The notes under the pieces were generated by a model. That model saw only the letters and a program-made list of their open reading frames with translations. It ran no database searches and was not told the origin of the DNA. Shown here one piece after another: positions 34,181 to 43,247 of a DNA stretch of 64,000 nucleotides (position 1 is the stretch's first letter; the number at the start of each line of letters is the position of its first letter). Origin of the DNA: Comamonas flocculans (GTDB lineage: Bacteria; Pseudomonadota; Gammaproteobacteria; Burkholderiales; Burkholderiaceae_C); contig NZ_CP042344.1 of assembly GCF_007954405.1 (NCBI RefSeq), positions 1,674,001-1,738,000 of the forward strand, read 5' to 3'. Position numbers and translations under genes: made by a program.

Positions 34181-34963
34181 ATGACCCCTGCCATCCACAA
34201 GCGACTGGGCCGCGAGCTGCACCAGGCGCTCAACGACTGCACCGTGCTGGCGCCGCTGAGCCAGCGCCACCCCGAGATCACCCTTGCCGACGCCTACGCC
34301 ATCCAGCAGCAGCTGATGAAGCTGCGCCTGGCCGCGGGCGAGCGCGTCATTGGCAAGAAGATCGGCGTGACCAGCCAGGCGGTGATGGACATGCTGGGCG
34401 TGTTCCAGCCCGACTTCGGCTGGCTCACCGACGCCATGGTCTACAACGAGGGCGAGGCCATCCCGATGAGCCGCCTGATCCAGCCCAAGGCCGAGGGCGA
34501 GATCGCCTTCGTGCTCAGGAAGACGCTCAAGGGCCCGGGCGTGACCGTGGCCGACGTGCTGGCCGCCACCGAGGGCGTGATGGCCTGCTTCGAGATCGTC
34601 GATTCGCGCATCGAGGACTGGAAGATCAGGATCCAGGACACCGTGGCCGACAACGCCTCCTGCGGCGTCTTCGTGCTCGGCGACCGGCTGGTGGACGTGC
34701 GCGACGTGGACCTCACCACCTGCGGCATGGTGCTGGAGAAGAACGGCGAGATCGTCGCCACCGGCGCGGGCGCCGCCGCGCTCGGTCACCCGGCCAATGC
34801 GGTGGCCTGGCTCGCGAACACCCTGGGCGCGCATGGCACCGCGCTGGAGGCGGGCGAAGTGGTGCTCTCGGGCTCGCTGGGCGCGATGGTGCCGGTCAAG
34901 ACGGGCGACAACCTGCGTGTGACCATAGGCGGCATCGGCGGCTGCTCGGTGCGGTTTGTCTGA
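34181..34963 (+). CDS. dmpE: 2-hydroxypenta-2,4-dienoate hydratase
   Basis: The 260-residue hydratase converts 2-hydroxypent-2,4-dienoate to 4-hydroxy-2-oxovalerate. It belongs to the same fold as the decarboxylase DmpH further downstream; both share the stretch VLEKNG...GAGAA.LGHP. The conserved E.E.AF metal-site stretch (KAEGEIAFVLRK) is present near 103-114. ATG 34181 is preferred to longer frames because it gives the family N-terminus, although the upstream ribosome site (GAGAGAA) is weak. It is 25 bases after dmpD. Confidence 0.92.
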   Translation: MTPAIHKRLGRELHQALNDCTVLAPLSQRHPEITLADAYAIQQQLMKLRLAAGERVIGKKIGVTSQAVMDMLGVFQPDFGWLTDAMVYNEGEAIPMSRLIQPKAEGEIAFVLRKTLKGPGVTVADVLAATEGVMACFEIVDSRIEDWKIRIQDTVADNASCGVFVLGDRLVDVRDVDLTTCGMVLEKNGEIVATGAGAAALGHPANAVAWLANTLGAHGTALEAGEVVLSGSLGAMVPVKTGDNLRVTIGGIGGCSVRFV

Positions 34964-34990
34964 GCCGCCAAGGAACAAAGGAGTGAAGTG

Positions 34991-35908
34991 ATGAGCAAGA
35001 AAGTGAAATGCGCCCTGATCGGCCCCGGCAACATCGGCACCGATCTGCTGGCGAAATTGCAGCGCAGCCCGGTGCTGGAACCCGTGTGGATGGTGGGCAT
35101 AGACCCTAGCTCCGACGGTCTCAAGCGCGCCCGCGAGATGGGCATCAAGACCACCGACCAGGGCGTCGATGGCCTGGTGCCGCACATCAAGGCGGACGGC
35201 GTGCAGATCGTCTTCGACGCCACCAGCGCCTACGTGCACGCGGAAAATTCGCGCAAGGTGATTGCCGAGGGCGCGATGATGGTGGACCTCACGCCCGCCG
35301 CGATCGGGCCCTACTGCGTGCCGCCGGTCAACCTCAAGGCGCACGTGGGCAAGCAGGAGATGAACGTCAACATGGTCACCTGCGGCGGCCAGGCGACGAT
35401 CCCGATGGTGGCCGCGGTCAGCCGCATCCAGCCAGTGGCCTATGGCGAGATCGTGGCCACGGTGTCGAGCAAGTCCGCCGGCCCGGGCACGCGCAAGAAC
35501 ATCGACGAATTCACCCGCACGACGGCGGGCGCGATCGAGCGCGTGGGCGGCGCCAAGAAAGGCAAGGCCATCATCATCATCAACCCGGCCGAGCCGCCGC
35601 TCATCATGCGCGACACCGTGCACTGCCTGACCGAGACCGAGCCGGACGAGGCGGCCATCCGCAAGAGCATCGAAGAGATGATGGCCGAGGTGCAGAAGTA
35701 CGTGCCCGGCTATCGCATGGTCAACGGCCCGGTGTTCGACGGCAAGCGCGTCTCCATGTACCTGGAGGTCGAGGGCCTGGGCGACTACCTGCCCAAGTAC
35801 TCGGGCAATCTGGACATCATGACGGCCGCCGCCGCGCGCACCGCCGAGATGTTCGCCGAAGAGATTCTGGCCGGGCGCCTCAAATTGGAGCCCGCCATCG
35901 CAGCCTGA
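34991..35908 (+). CDS. dmpF: Acetaldehyde dehydrogenase (acylating) DmpF
   Basis: A 305-residue enzyme that makes acetyl-CoA from acetaldehyde, CoA and NAD+. It binds the aldolase DmpG, and acetaldehyde is channelled between the two. NAD is held by the motif [11 protein letters not shown] near the N-terminus, and the catalytic cysteine is in VTCGGQA (about 131). ATG 34991 has AAGGAG at ideal distance; the GTG just before it is less likely. The dmpF-dmpG gap is filled by a palindromic repeat, unusual for genes whose products form a stoichiometric complex. Confidence 0.95.
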   Translation: MSKKVKCALIGPGNIGTDLLAKLQRSPVLEPVWMVGIDPSSDGLKRAREMGIKTTDQGVDGLVPHIKADGVQIVFDATSAYVHAENSRKVIAEGAMMVDLTPAAIGPYCVPPVNLKAHVGKQEMNVNMVTCGGQATIPMVAAVSRIQPVAYGEIVATVSSKSAGPGTRKNIDEFTRTTAGAIERVGGAKKGKAIIIINPAEPPLIMRDTVHCLTETEPDEAAIRKSIEEMMAEVQKYVPGYRMVNGPVFDGKRVSMYLEVEGLGDYLPKYSGNLDIMTAAAARTAEMFAEEILAGRLKLEPAIAA

Positions 35909-35916
35909 CGAATTTT

Positions 35917-36028
35917 CTCCCTCCCCCGCTGGGGGAGGGCAGGGGTGGGGGCTGACGGCGCTCGCACAGGCAAGTTGTCTTGGTTGAGCCCAAGCCCCCA
36001 TCCCGACCTTCCCCCAAAGGGGGAAGGA
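35917..36028. repeat. Complex palindromic repeat B, copy 3
   Basis: The left half has CCCTCCCCC-GCT-GGGGGAGGG (35919-35939) and AGGGGTGGGGGC. The right half has GCCCCCATCCC and CCTTCCCCC-AAA-GGGGGAAGG (36007-36027). Both small stems are perfect and the outer arms are inverted, as in copy 2. It lies between dmpF and dmpG. Confidence 0.7.
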
Positions 36029-36051
36029 GCCAAGACAGAAAGGACATGAAC

Positions 36052-37086
36052 ATGAGCATCAAAGGCAAGAAAGTCACCCTGCACGAGATGGCGCTGCGCG
36101 ACGGCATGCACCCCAAGCAGCACCAGATCAGCATCGAGCAGATGAAGGCGGTCGCCACCGCGCTGGACGCGGCCGGCATGCCGCTGATCGAGGTCACCCA
36201 TGGGGACGGCCTGGGGGGTGATTCGGTCAACTACGGCTTTGCCGCGCACACCGACGAGCAATACCTCAAGGCGGTGATCCCGCTGATGAAGCAGGCCAAG
36301 GTTTCGGCCCTGCTGCTGCCCGGCATAGGCACCGTCGATCACCTGAAGCTGGCGCACGAGGTCGGCGTGCACACCATCCGCGTGGCCACCCATTGCACCG
36401 AGGCGGACGTCTCCGAGCAGCACATCACCATGGCGCGCAAGCTCGGCATGGACACCGTGGGCTTTCTGATGATGAGCCACATGAACAGCCCCGAGGGCCT
36501 GGTCAAGCAGGCGAAGCTGATGGAAGGCTACGGCGCCAACTGCATCTACGTCACCGACTCGGCCGGTCACATGCTGCCCGAGGATGTGCGCGCCAAGCTC
36601 GGCGCGGTGCGGGGCGCGCTCAAGCCCGAGACGGAACTCGGCTTTCACGCGCACCACAACCTCGCCATGGGCGTGGCCAACTCCATCACCGCGATCGAGA
36701 TGGGCGCCAATCGGGTGGATGCGGCCAGTGCCGGTCTGGGCGCGGGCGCGGGCAACACGCCGATGGAGGTGCTGGTCGCGGTGCTCGACCTGATGGGCGT
36801 GCAAACCGGCGTGGACGTGTTCAAGATCCAGGACGTGGCCGAAGACCTGATCGTGCCGATGATGGACTTCCCCATCCGCATCGACCGCGATGCGCTCACG
36901 CTGGGCTACGCGGGTGTCTACGGTTCCTTCCTGCTGTTCGCCAAGCGCGCCGAGAAGAAGTACGGCGTGCCCGCGCGCGAGATCCTCGTCGAGATGGGGC
37001 GCCGGGGCTGCGTCGGCGGGCAGGAAGACATGATCGAGGACACCGCGCTCACGCTCGCGCGCCAGCGCGGCCTGAAGGTGGCCTGA
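36052..37086 (+). CDS. dmpG: 4-hydroxy-2-oxovalerate aldolase DmpG
   Basis: The 344-residue class II pyruvate aldolase splits 4-hydroxy-2-oxovalerate into pyruvate and acetaldehyde. The TIM-barrel start LRDGMH holds R16, D17 and H20. The metal-binding pair lies in [11 protein letters not shown] (about 199-201), and the C-terminal communication domain follows. ATG 36052 is chosen because AGGA lies seven bases upstream; ATG 36046 would be too close to it. It partners DmpF. The unusual chemoreceptor gene begins nine bases after its stop, so the two are surely co-transcribed. Confidence 0.95.
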   Translation: MSIKGKKVTLHEMALRDGMHPKQHQISIEQMKAVATALDAAGMPLIEVTHGDGLGGDSVNYGFAAHTDEQYLKAVIPLMKQAKVSALLLPGIGTVDHLKLAHEVGVHTIRVATHCTEADVSEQHITMARKLGMDTVGFLMMSHMNSPEGLVKQAKLMEGYGANCIYVTDSAGHMLPEDVRAKLGAVRGALKPETELGFHAHHNLAMGVANSITAIEMGANRVDAASAGLGAGAGNTPMEVLVAVLDLMGVQTGVDVFKIQDVAEDLIVPMMDFPIRIDRDALTLGYAGVYGSFLLFAKRAEKKYGVPAREILVEMGRRGCVGGQEDMIEDTALTLARQRGLKVA

Positions 37087-37095
37087 GGGGGCGGC

Positions 37096-38532
37096 GTGCT
37101 GGCAAAACGCTTGCTCGCAGGTCTGCTGGCGCTGGTGCTCGCCGCGCTGGCGTCGCCGCTGGTGCCCTGGCTGGCGCTGCGGCCGTGGGCGCTGCTGGCC
37201 CTGTTGCTGCTTTGCCTGGCGGCCCTGGCGCGCACCCACCCCCGGGGCAGCCAGGCCCGGAGCGCGGTCGCGCGCGCCGACCGGCATGCGCTTGCGGTGA
37301 TTGCCGAGAACGCCGGCATGATGTCTTCCTTCACCCGCGTGGTGGCCGCCTCGCGCGAGCAGCAGAGCCTGCTTGCCGGCCTGCACCAGGAGGTCGATGC
37401 GCTGTCCGCCAGCGTGCAGACCGTGGTGCAGTCGGCCGACGTCACGCACGACGAGGTGAGCAGCATGCACGGCCTGGCCGAGCAGGGCGACACGCTGCTG
37501 CACCATGCGGCCGCGGGCATCGAGGCGCTGGCGCAGTCGGCCGACGGGCTGGATGCGCGCTTTCGCGAGGTGATGCGCCACACCCAGGAGATCAAGGGGC
37601 TGCTGGCGGTGATCCAGAACGTCACCATGCAGACCAATCTGCTCTCGCTCAATGCGGCGGTGGAGGCAGCGCGCGCGGGCGAGCAGGGCCGCGGCTTCGC
37701 GGTGGTGGCCGACGAAGTGCGCAAGCTGGCGGTGCGCACCGGCGAAGCCACGCAGCAGATCCAGCAGACGATCGCCGGCATCACCAGCAGCGCGAGCGCC
37801 GCCGATGCGCACCTGAGGACCGTGCTCGAGGGCGTGCACGAGAGCGTGCAGCGCACGCGCGAGACCGGCGCCGCGCTGGCCGACATCCGCGAGCGCTCGG
37901 GCCGCACGCTGCAGGCCGCCAGCAGCATGGCCGAAGCCGCGCAGACCCAGGACGCGGTGAGCGAGCGCCTGGTCGATGGCGCGCGCCGGCTGGCCTCGGC
38001 CGCCGGCCAGTCGCTCGAATGGGTGGGCAAGAGCAACGCCCAGCTGCGCGTGGTGCAAGGCCTGATCGGCGAACTCAAGCAGGACACCAGCGCGCTGCTC
38101 GCCAGCCAGCGCGAGGTGGATGTGCTCACCGATTGCATAGAGGAGATGCGCGCCTGCAACATCCTGGTGATGAACTCGGCCTCGGCCGCAGAACTTGCGC
38201 CGGTGCTGCAGCGCATTGCCCAGCTCGACCAGCGTCTGGACGCCGCATGGCAGCGCTGGCAGCGGCGCGTCGGGCGCAAGGCGCAGGCCGCGGATGCGGC
38301 GCGTGCCTTTGCCGATGCGCTGGCGCACTACCGCACGGTGCGCGGCCAGGCGCTGGCGCTGGCCCAGGCCGGGCGCTTCGACGAGGTGCGCAGCTTCATC
38401 CCCGGCGCGGTGCGCCAGGCCTACGACGCGGCCAAACAGGCGCTGGCGCCGCTTGCCGATCGGCAGCGGCGTGCGCGCCAGCGCGGCTCACCCGCCGCCG
38501 CGGCCAGCACCGCGCTGGCTCGCGCTTCCTGA
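37096..38532 (+). CDS. Methyl-accepting chemotaxis protein with C-terminal 4HB-like domain
   Basis: A 478-residue chemoreceptor starting at GTG (GAGGGGG upstream). Two hydrophobic helices at about 7-24 and 26-44 have almost no loop between them, so there is no periplasmic sensor, and no HAMP domain is evident. The signalling domain (about 75-340) has the invariant hairpin tip (about 176-213: [18 protein letters not shown] then [12 protein letters not shown]) that contacts CheA/CheW. After it, about 345-456 is a helical region resembling the four-helix-bundle sensor of ordinary receptors, but on the cytoplasmic side and after the tip. No CheR-tethering pentapeptide is seen at the C-terminus. 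Lying inside the phenol operon, it probably links catabolism to taxis; the ligand is unknown. Confidence 0.85.
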   Translation: MLAKRLLAGLLALVLAALASPLVPWLALRPWALLALLLLCLAALARTHPRGSQARSAVARADRHALAVIAENAGMMSSFTRVVAASREQQSLLAGLHQEVDALSASVQTVVQSADVTHDEVSSMHGLAEQGDTLLHHAAAGIEALAQSADGLDARFREVMRHTQEIKGLLAVIQNVTMQTNLLSLNAAVEAARAGEQGRGFAVVADEVRKLAVRTGEATQQIQQTIAGITSSASAADAHLRTVLEGVHESVQRTRETGAALADIRERSGRTLQAASSMAEAAQTQDAVSERLVDGARRLASAAGQSLEWVGKSNAQLRVVQGLIGELKQDTSALLASQREVDVLTDCIEEMRACNILVMNSASAAELAPVLQRIAQLDQRLDAAWQRWQRRVGRKAQAADAARAFADALAHYRTVRGQALALAQAGRFDEVRSFIPGAVRQAYDAAKQALAPLADRQRRARQRGSPAAAASTALARAS

Positions 38533-38559
38533 TTTTTCCTTGCTACGGACCTCAAACTC

Positions 38560-39348
38560 ATGGCCCTTTCTTCCAAAACCCTGGACCAGCTTGCCAAGCA
38601 CCTGCACGCCTGCCAGCGCGAGGCGCGCGACACGCCCAAGATCACCGACGAGCACCCCGAGATGGACTGGGACGACGCCTACGCCATCCAGGACCGCATC
38701 CTCGCGGCCAAGCTCAAGGGCGGCGCCCGCATCGCCGGCTACAAGGCGGGCCTGACCTCGCACGCCAAGATGCGCCAGATGGGCGTGACCGACCCGGTGT
38801 TCGGTTTTCTCGCTGATGAATTCACCGTGCCCGACGGCGGCGAGGTGAAGGTGAGCGAGCTGATCCACCCCAAGGTCGAGCCGGAGATCTGCTTCGTCAC
38901 CCGCACCGAGCTCACCGGCCCGGGCTGCAGCATCGCCAGCGTGCTGGCTGCCAGCGACGTGGTGTTGCCCGGCATCGAGGTCATCGACAGCCGCTACCGC
39001 GACTTCAAGTTCGACCTGAAGAGCGTGGTGGCCGACAACACCTCGGCCGCGCGCTTCGTCGTCGGCGGGCGCGCGGTCGATGCGCGCAGCGTGGACCTGC
39101 GCACCACCGGCATCGTGCTGGAAAAGAACGGCGTGCCCGTGGCCCTGGGCGCGGGCGCGGCGGTGCTCGGCCACCCCGCCGCCGCCGTGGCCATGCTGGT
39201 CAACCACCTGGGCCGCCGGGGCAAGAGCCTGCCCGCGGGCTCGCTCATCCTCTCGGGCGGCGCGACCGAAGCCGTCGCGGTGCAGGCGGGCGACCACGTC
39301 ACGCTCAGGATGCAGGGCATGGGCAGCGTGTCGCTGCGCTTCGTCTGA
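38560..39348 (+). CDS. dmpH: 4-oxalocrotonate decarboxylase
   Basis: The 262-residue Mg2+-dependent decarboxylase turns the keto form of 4-oxalocrotonate into 2-hydroxypentadienoate, which DmpE hydrates; the two enzymes form a complex in known systems. It is homologous to DmpE across its length, with conserved KVEPEICFVTR, ADNTSAARFVVGG and VLEKNGVPVALGAGAAVLGHP. It resumes the dmp order after the chemoreceptor gene (27-base gap). Confidence 0.94.
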   Translation: MALSSKTLDQLAKHLHACQREARDTPKITDEHPEMDWDDAYAIQDRILAAKLKGGARIAGYKAGLTSHAKMRQMGVTDPVFGFLADEFTVPDGGEVKVSELIHPKVEPEICFVTRTELTGPGCSIASVLAASDVVLPGIEVIDSRYRDFKFDLKSVVADNTSAARFVVGGRAVDARSVDLRTTGIVLEKNGVPVALGAGAAVLGHPAAAVAMLVNHLGRRGKSLPAGSLILSGGATEAVAVQAGDHVTLRMQGMGSVSLRFV

Positions 39349-39369
39349 AACCCCGGCGGGAGCACGGCC

Positions 39370-39561
39370 ATGCCATTCGTACAGATCCACATGCTCGAAG
39401 GGCGCACGCCCGAGCAGAAGAAGGCAGTGATAGAGAAAGTCACCCAGGCCCTGGTGCAAGCCGTGGGCGTGCCGGCCAGCGCGGTGCGCGTGCTCATCCA
39501 GGAAGTGCCCAAGGAGCATTGGGGCATAGGCGGCGTCAGCGCAAGGGAGCTGGGCCGCTGA
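39370..39561 (+). CDS. dmpI: 4-oxalocrotonate tautomerase
   Basis: A 63-residue subunit of the hexameric tautomerase that converts 2-hydroxymuconate to 2-oxo-3-hexenedioate. The catalytic proline follows the initiator Met (MPFVQIHMLEGR), and the R-x-L-I-Q-E-V stretch with Arg39 (allowing for Met removal) is in place. The length is exactly that of the family. It ends the meta-cleavage set; a GC-rich hairpin follows. Confidence 0.95.
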   Translation: MPFVQIHMLEGRTPEQKKAVIEKVTQALVQAVGVPASAVRVLIQEVPKEHWGIGGVSARELGR

Positions 39562-39567
39562 ACTTGC

Positions 39568-39599
39568 GGGCGGGCCGCGGCGCAGGCGCGCGGCCGCCC
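39568..39599 (+). terminator. GC hairpin between dmpI and the ABC importer genes
   Basis: GGGCGGGCCGCG (39568-39579) can pair with CGCGGCCGCCC (39589-39599), allowing one bulged G. No T-run follows. It may attenuate read-through into the importer genes or protect the upstream mRNA. Confidence 0.45.
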
Positions 39600-39627
39600 T
39601 GAACCATCACCACAAGGAGACACACAG

Positions 39628-40887
39628 ATGAACCATCCCTCACGCCGCCGCGCGCTCGGCACCCTGGGCGGCATCGCTGCCGCCGGCCTGCTGCCCGCAC
39701 CCTGGGTGCATGCGGCCCAGATTTTCAAGATCGGCTACGTGGCGCCGCAGACCGGGCCGCTGTCGGTCTTCGCCGAACCCGATCCGTTCACGCTGGAGGC
39801 GATACGCAAGCTGGTGGCGGGCGGCATCCAGAGCGGCGGCAAGAACTACGCGGTGGAGATCATCTACAAGGACTCGCAGTCCAGCGCGGCGCGCGCGGCC
39901 GACGTCACCGGCGACCTGATCATGAAGGACAAGGTGGACATCGTCGTCTCCGGCTGCACGCCCGAGACCACCAACCCGGTGGCCGACCAGTGCGAGCTCA
40001 ACGGCGTGCCCTGCGTGACCAACGACACGCCCTGGCAGCCGCACTTCTTCGGCCGCGGCGGCGACCCCAAGAAGGGCTTCGAGTGGACCAACCACTTCTT
40101 CTGGGGGCTGGAGGACATCATCGGCGTGTTCACCGGCATCTGGGACAAGCTGCCGACCAACCGCACCGTGGGCGCTCTCTGGCCCAACGACCCCGACGGC
40201 AACGCCTGGGGCGACGCCAAGATGGGCTTCCCCGCCGTCGCGGGCGCCAAGAAGCTCAAGTTCGTCGACCCGGGCCGCTACCAGAGCCCGAACGACAACT
40301 TCACCAGCTACATCTCCGAGTTCAAGAAGGCCGGCGTGGAGATCGTCACCGGCGTGGTACCGCCGCCGGACTTCGGCAACTTCTGGGCGCAGTGCGCGCA
40401 GCAGGGCTTCAAGCCCAAGATCGTCACCGTGGCCAAGGCGACCGAGTTCCCGGCCGCGGTGCAGGCCTTCGGGCCGCGCAGCGACGGGCTGTCGGTCGAG
40501 GTCTGGTGGTCGCCCCAGCACCCGTTCAAGAGCTCGCTCACCGGCCAGAGCGCGGCCGAGCTGGCCGCCGCCTACACCAAGGCCACGGGCAAGCCCTGGA
40601 ACATGACGCTGGGCTTCAAGCATTCGCTGTTCGAGGTGGCGCTGGCGGCGCTCAAGCAAAGCGGGGGCAAGGGGCCGGAGGCGATTCGCGACGCGCTGCG
40701 CGCGAGCGACCTGGACACCATCGTCGGCCACGTCAACTTCACCAGGGGGCCGGTGCCCTCGGTCAGCAAGACGCCGCTTGCGGGCGGCCAGTGGCACAAG
40801 AAGGGCGACGGCTTCGATCTCGTCATCGTGGAAAACAGCCAGGCCGGCATGGTGCCGGTGGGCGGCGAACTCAAGCCGATTGCCTGA
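39628..40887 (+). CDS. Periplasmic substrate-binding protein of a branched-chain-type ABC importer
   Basis: A 419-residue type I periplasmic binding protein (Peripla_BP_6/LivJ-like). The N-terminus SRRRALGTLGGIAAAG is twin-arginine-like, with cleavage near HAAQ. The mature part begins with FKIGYVAPQTGPLSVFAEPD. By family such proteins bind amino acids, amides or aromatic acids. Its place directly behind the meta-cleavage genes suggests an aromatic compound or pathway intermediate, but the ligand cannot be read from sequence. The ATPase gene starts four bases after its stop. Confidence 0.87.
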   Translation: MNHPSRRRALGTLGGIAAAGLLPAPWVHAAQIFKIGYVAPQTGPLSVFAEPDPFTLEAIRKLVAGGIQSGGKNYAVEIIYKDSQSSAARAADVTGDLIMKDKVDIVVSGCTPETTNPVADQCELNGVPCVTNDTPWQPHFFGRGGDPKKGFEWTNHFFWGLEDIIGVFTGIWDKLPTNRTVGALWPNDPDGNAWGDAKMGFPAVAGAKKLKFVDPGRYQSPNDNFTSYISEFKKAGVEIVTGVVPPPDFGNFWAQCAQQGFKPKIVTVAKATEFPAAVQAFGPRSDGLSVEVWWSPQHPFKSSLTGQSAAELAAAYTKATGKPWNMTLGFKHSLFEVALAALKQSGGKGPEAIRDALRASDLDTIVGHVNFTRGPVPSVSKTPLAGGQWHKKGDGFDLVIVENSQAGMVPVGGELKPIA

Positions 40888-40891
40888 GGCC

Positions 40892-41659
40892 ATGGGGCTT
40901 GTGGCAGACACCGCGGCGGGCGTGCCGCTGCTGGAGCTGCGCGCGCTCAGCCGCAGCTTTGGCGCGCTGCGCGTGGTCGATGGGCTCGACCTGCAGGTGG
41001 CCGAGGGCGAGGCGCTGGGCGTGATCGGGCCCAACGGCGCGGGCAAGACCACGCTCATGAATCTGATAGCTGGAGACATCCCGCCCAATGGCGGCCAGGT
41101 GCTCTTTGCCGGGCGCGACCTCACCGGGCTGCCCGCGCAGGAGCGCTGCCGCGCCGGCATCGCGCGCACCTACCAGGTGCCCCAGCCCTTTGGCGGCCTG
41201 ACGGTGTTCGAGAACGTGCTCGTGGGGGCGATCTTCGGCGCCGGCGCGGGCGAGAAGGCCGCGCGCGCCCAGGCGCGCCAGGTGCTGGAGCAGACCGGGC
41301 TGCTGGACAAGGCGGACCGCCTCGCCGGTGCGCTGCCGCTGCTCGACCGCAAGCGCCTGGAGCTGGCGCGCGCGCTGGCCAGCCGCCCGCGCCTGCTGCT
41401 GCTCGACGAGATCGCGGGCGGGCTGACCGAGCAGGAGGTGCATGCGCTGCTGCAGACCATCCGCGCCATCCATGCCAGCGGCGTGACGCTGATCTGGATA
41501 GAGCACATCGTGCATGCGCTGGTGGCGGTGGTCGCTCGGCTGGTGGCGCTGGACTTCGGGCGCAAGGTCACCGAGGGCGCGCCCCAGGACGTGATGAACG
41601 AGCCGGCGGTGCGCGAGATCTACATGGGCATAGACCTTGCCGAGGAGGCCGCCGCATGA
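40892..41659 (+). CDS. ABC importer ATPase, LivG-like, with atypical signature motif
   Basis: A 255-residue cytoplasmic ATPase of the branched-chain importer. Walker A is GPNGAGKTT (about 47-55), Walker B LLLLDEIAGGLTEQE, and the switch histidine is in WIEHIVHAL. The usual LSGGQ/LSYGQ signature is replaced by LPLLDRKRLELARAL, which I have seen as a recurrent variant in aromatic-type LivG proteins rather than a sign of decay. ATG 40892 follows the binding-protein stop by four bases. The stop overlaps the start of the second ATPase gene by four bases. Confidence 0.87.
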   Translation: MGLVADTAAGVPLLELRALSRSFGALRVVDGLDLQVAEGEALGVIGPNGAGKTTLMNLIAGDIPPNGGQVLFAGRDLTGLPAQERCRAGIARTYQVPQPFGGLTVFENVLVGAIFGAGAGEKAARAQARQVLEQTGLLDKADRLAGALPLLDRKRLELARALASRPRLLLLDEIAGGLTEQEVHALLQTIRAIHASGVTLIWIEHIVHALVAVVARLVALDFGRKVTEGAPQDVMNEPAVREIYMGIDLAEEAAA

Positions 41660-42375
41660 GCGCGCTGCTGCAGGTGCAGGGCCTGACCGCGGGCTACGGG
41701 GACTTCCAGGCGCTGCACGGCATCGACCTCAGCCTGCCCGAGGGCGAGGTGCTGGCCATCATCGGCGCCAATGGCGCGGGCAAGTCCACGCTGCTGCGCA
41801 CCCTGGCGGGGGCGCTGGCGCTGCGCTCGGGCAGCGTGCGCTTCGCTGGCCGCGCCATCGGCGGCCTGCCCGCGCACCAGGTGTGTGCGGCCGGCGTTGC
41901 GCTCGTGCCCGAGGGGCGCCGGCTCTTTCCCAGCCTGAGCGTGCAGGAAAACCTGCAGATGGGCGCCTATGTGCGACGCCCCGGTCCCTGGGACCTGGCG
42001 GCGGTGTATGCGCTGTTTCCCATCCTGAGCGACTTTCGCCAGCGCCCGGCCACCGAGCTTTCGGGCGGGCAGCAGCAGATGGTGGCGCTCGGGCGCGCGC
42101 TGATGAGCAATCCGCGCCTGCTGCTGTGCGACGAGCTCTCCCTGGGCCTGGCGCCGGTGGTGGTGCGCGACATCTACCGCGCGCTGCCGACGGTGTGCGC
42201 GCAGGGCGTCTCGGTCATCGTGGTCGAGCAGGACATCAGCCAGGCTCTGGGCGTGGCCCGGCATGTGGTGTGCATGCGCGAAGGGCGCGTGGTGCTGGCG
42301 GGCGCGCCCGCCGAGCTCACGCGCGAGCAAATCGCGCAGGCCTATTTCGGCGCTGTGGCGGGGGCAGCGCCATGA
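41656..42375 (+). CDS. ABC importer ATPase, LivF-like
   Basis: The 239-residue second ATPase. Walker A is GANGAGKST (about 38-46), the intact signature LSGGQQQM near 137, Walker B LLLCDELSLGL, and the switch histidine position reads VVEQDIS as in LivF proteins. Together with the variant-signature LivG-like protein it should form a heterodimer, so one of the two composite ATP sites carries a canonical signature and the other a variant. The gene overlaps the permease gene by four bases (ATGA). Confidence 0.9.
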   Translation: MSALLQVQGLTAGYGDFQALHGIDLSLPEGEVLAIIGANGAGKSTLLRTLAGALALRSGSVRFAGRAIGGLPAHQVCAAGVALVPEGRRLFPSLSVQENLQMGAYVRRPGPWDLAAVYALFPILSDFRQRPATELSGGQQQMVALGRALMSNPRLLLCDELSLGLAPVVVRDIYRALPTVCAQGVSVIVVEQDISQALGVARHVVCMREGRVVLAGAPAELTREQIAQAYFGAVAGAAP

Positions 42376-43247
42376 TCGCGGAATGGCTCAACACCCTGCT
42401 GCAGGGCGTCTTGCTGGGCGGGCTGTACGCGCTGTTTGCGGCCGGCCTGTCGATCAGCTTCGGCGTGATGCGCATGATCAACATCGCCCACGGCGACATG
42501 ATCGTGCTGGCCAGCTACGCCACCATCGTTGGCGCCAACTACCTGCACCTGCCGATGGCGCTGACCGTGGTGCTGGTGGTCTGCGTGCTCAGCGCCCTCG
42601 GCTATGCGGCCCAGCGCCTGGTGTTCAACCGCACGCTGGGCGCCGACCTGCTGCGCCCGCTGCTGCTGACCTTCGGACTGTCCATCGTGATCCGCGAGAG
42701 CCTGCAGGCGGTGTTCTCTGCCGACGTGCGCAGCGTGGACGTGGGGCCGCTGGCCACGGCCACCTGGGGTCTGGGCGCTCAGGTGAACGTCGGCGTGCTG
42801 CCGCTGCTCGTGATGCTCGTGGGCCTGGCGTGCATCGCGGCGCTGCAGTGGCTGTTTCGCCGCACCGCCATGGGCCGCTCGTTTCGCGCCACCTCGGACG
42901 ATGCGGACACCGCTTCGCTCATGGGCGTCAACCGCAAGCACGTCTACGCGCTGGCCATGGTGTTCGGCAGCGCCATGGTGGCGCTGGCCGGCGCCTTCCT
43001 GGTGATGCGCACCACGGTCAGCCCCTCGGACGGGCCGGCGCGGCTGATCTACGCCTTCGAGGCGGTGATCATCGGCGGCCTGGGCTCGCTCTGGGGCACG
43101 GTGGCCGGCGGCGTGGTGCTGGGCGTGGCCCAGGCCATAGGCTCGCGGCTTGACCCGGGCTGGGGCACGCTGGCCGGGCATCTGGCGTTTCTGGGCATTC
43201 TGTGGGCGCGGCCCCAGGGCCTGTTCCCTGCCACGCGGGACCGATGA
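42372..43247 (+). CDS. ABC importer permease, LivH-like
   Basis: A 291-residue inner-membrane permease with about eight transmembrane helices. It begins with the family stretch LLQGVLLGGLYALFAAGLSISFGVMRMINIAHGD. The conserved loop RRTAMGRSFRATSDDADTASLMGV, which contacts the ATPases (EAA-like), is at about 160-180. It overlaps both neighbours by four bases. Confidence 0.91.
   Translation: MIAEWLNTLLQGVLLGGLYALFAAGLSISFGVMRMINIAHGDMIVLASYATIVGANYLHLPMALTVVLVVCVLSALGYAAQRLVFNRTLGADLLRPLLLTFGLSIVIRESLQAVFSADVRSVDVGPLATATWGLGAQVNVGVLPLLVMLVGLACIAALQWLFRRTAMGRSFRATSDDADTASLMGVNRKHVYALAMVFGSAMVALAGAFLVMRTTVSPSDGPARLIYAFEAVIIGGLGSLWGTVAGGVVLGVAQAIGSRLDPGWGTLAGHLAFLGILWARPQGLFPATRDR

Noticed and set aside
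31131..36028. CRISPR or tandem-repeat array in the phenol operon
   Set aside because: The repeats are isolated palindromes at gene borders, not regularly spaced units with spacers.
40892..41659. LivG-like ATPase as a pseudogene because LSGGQ is missing
   Set aside because: Walker A, Walker B and the switch histidine are intact, the frame is unbroken and tightly overlaps its neighbour, and the replaced segment keeps the helix pattern RLELARAL.
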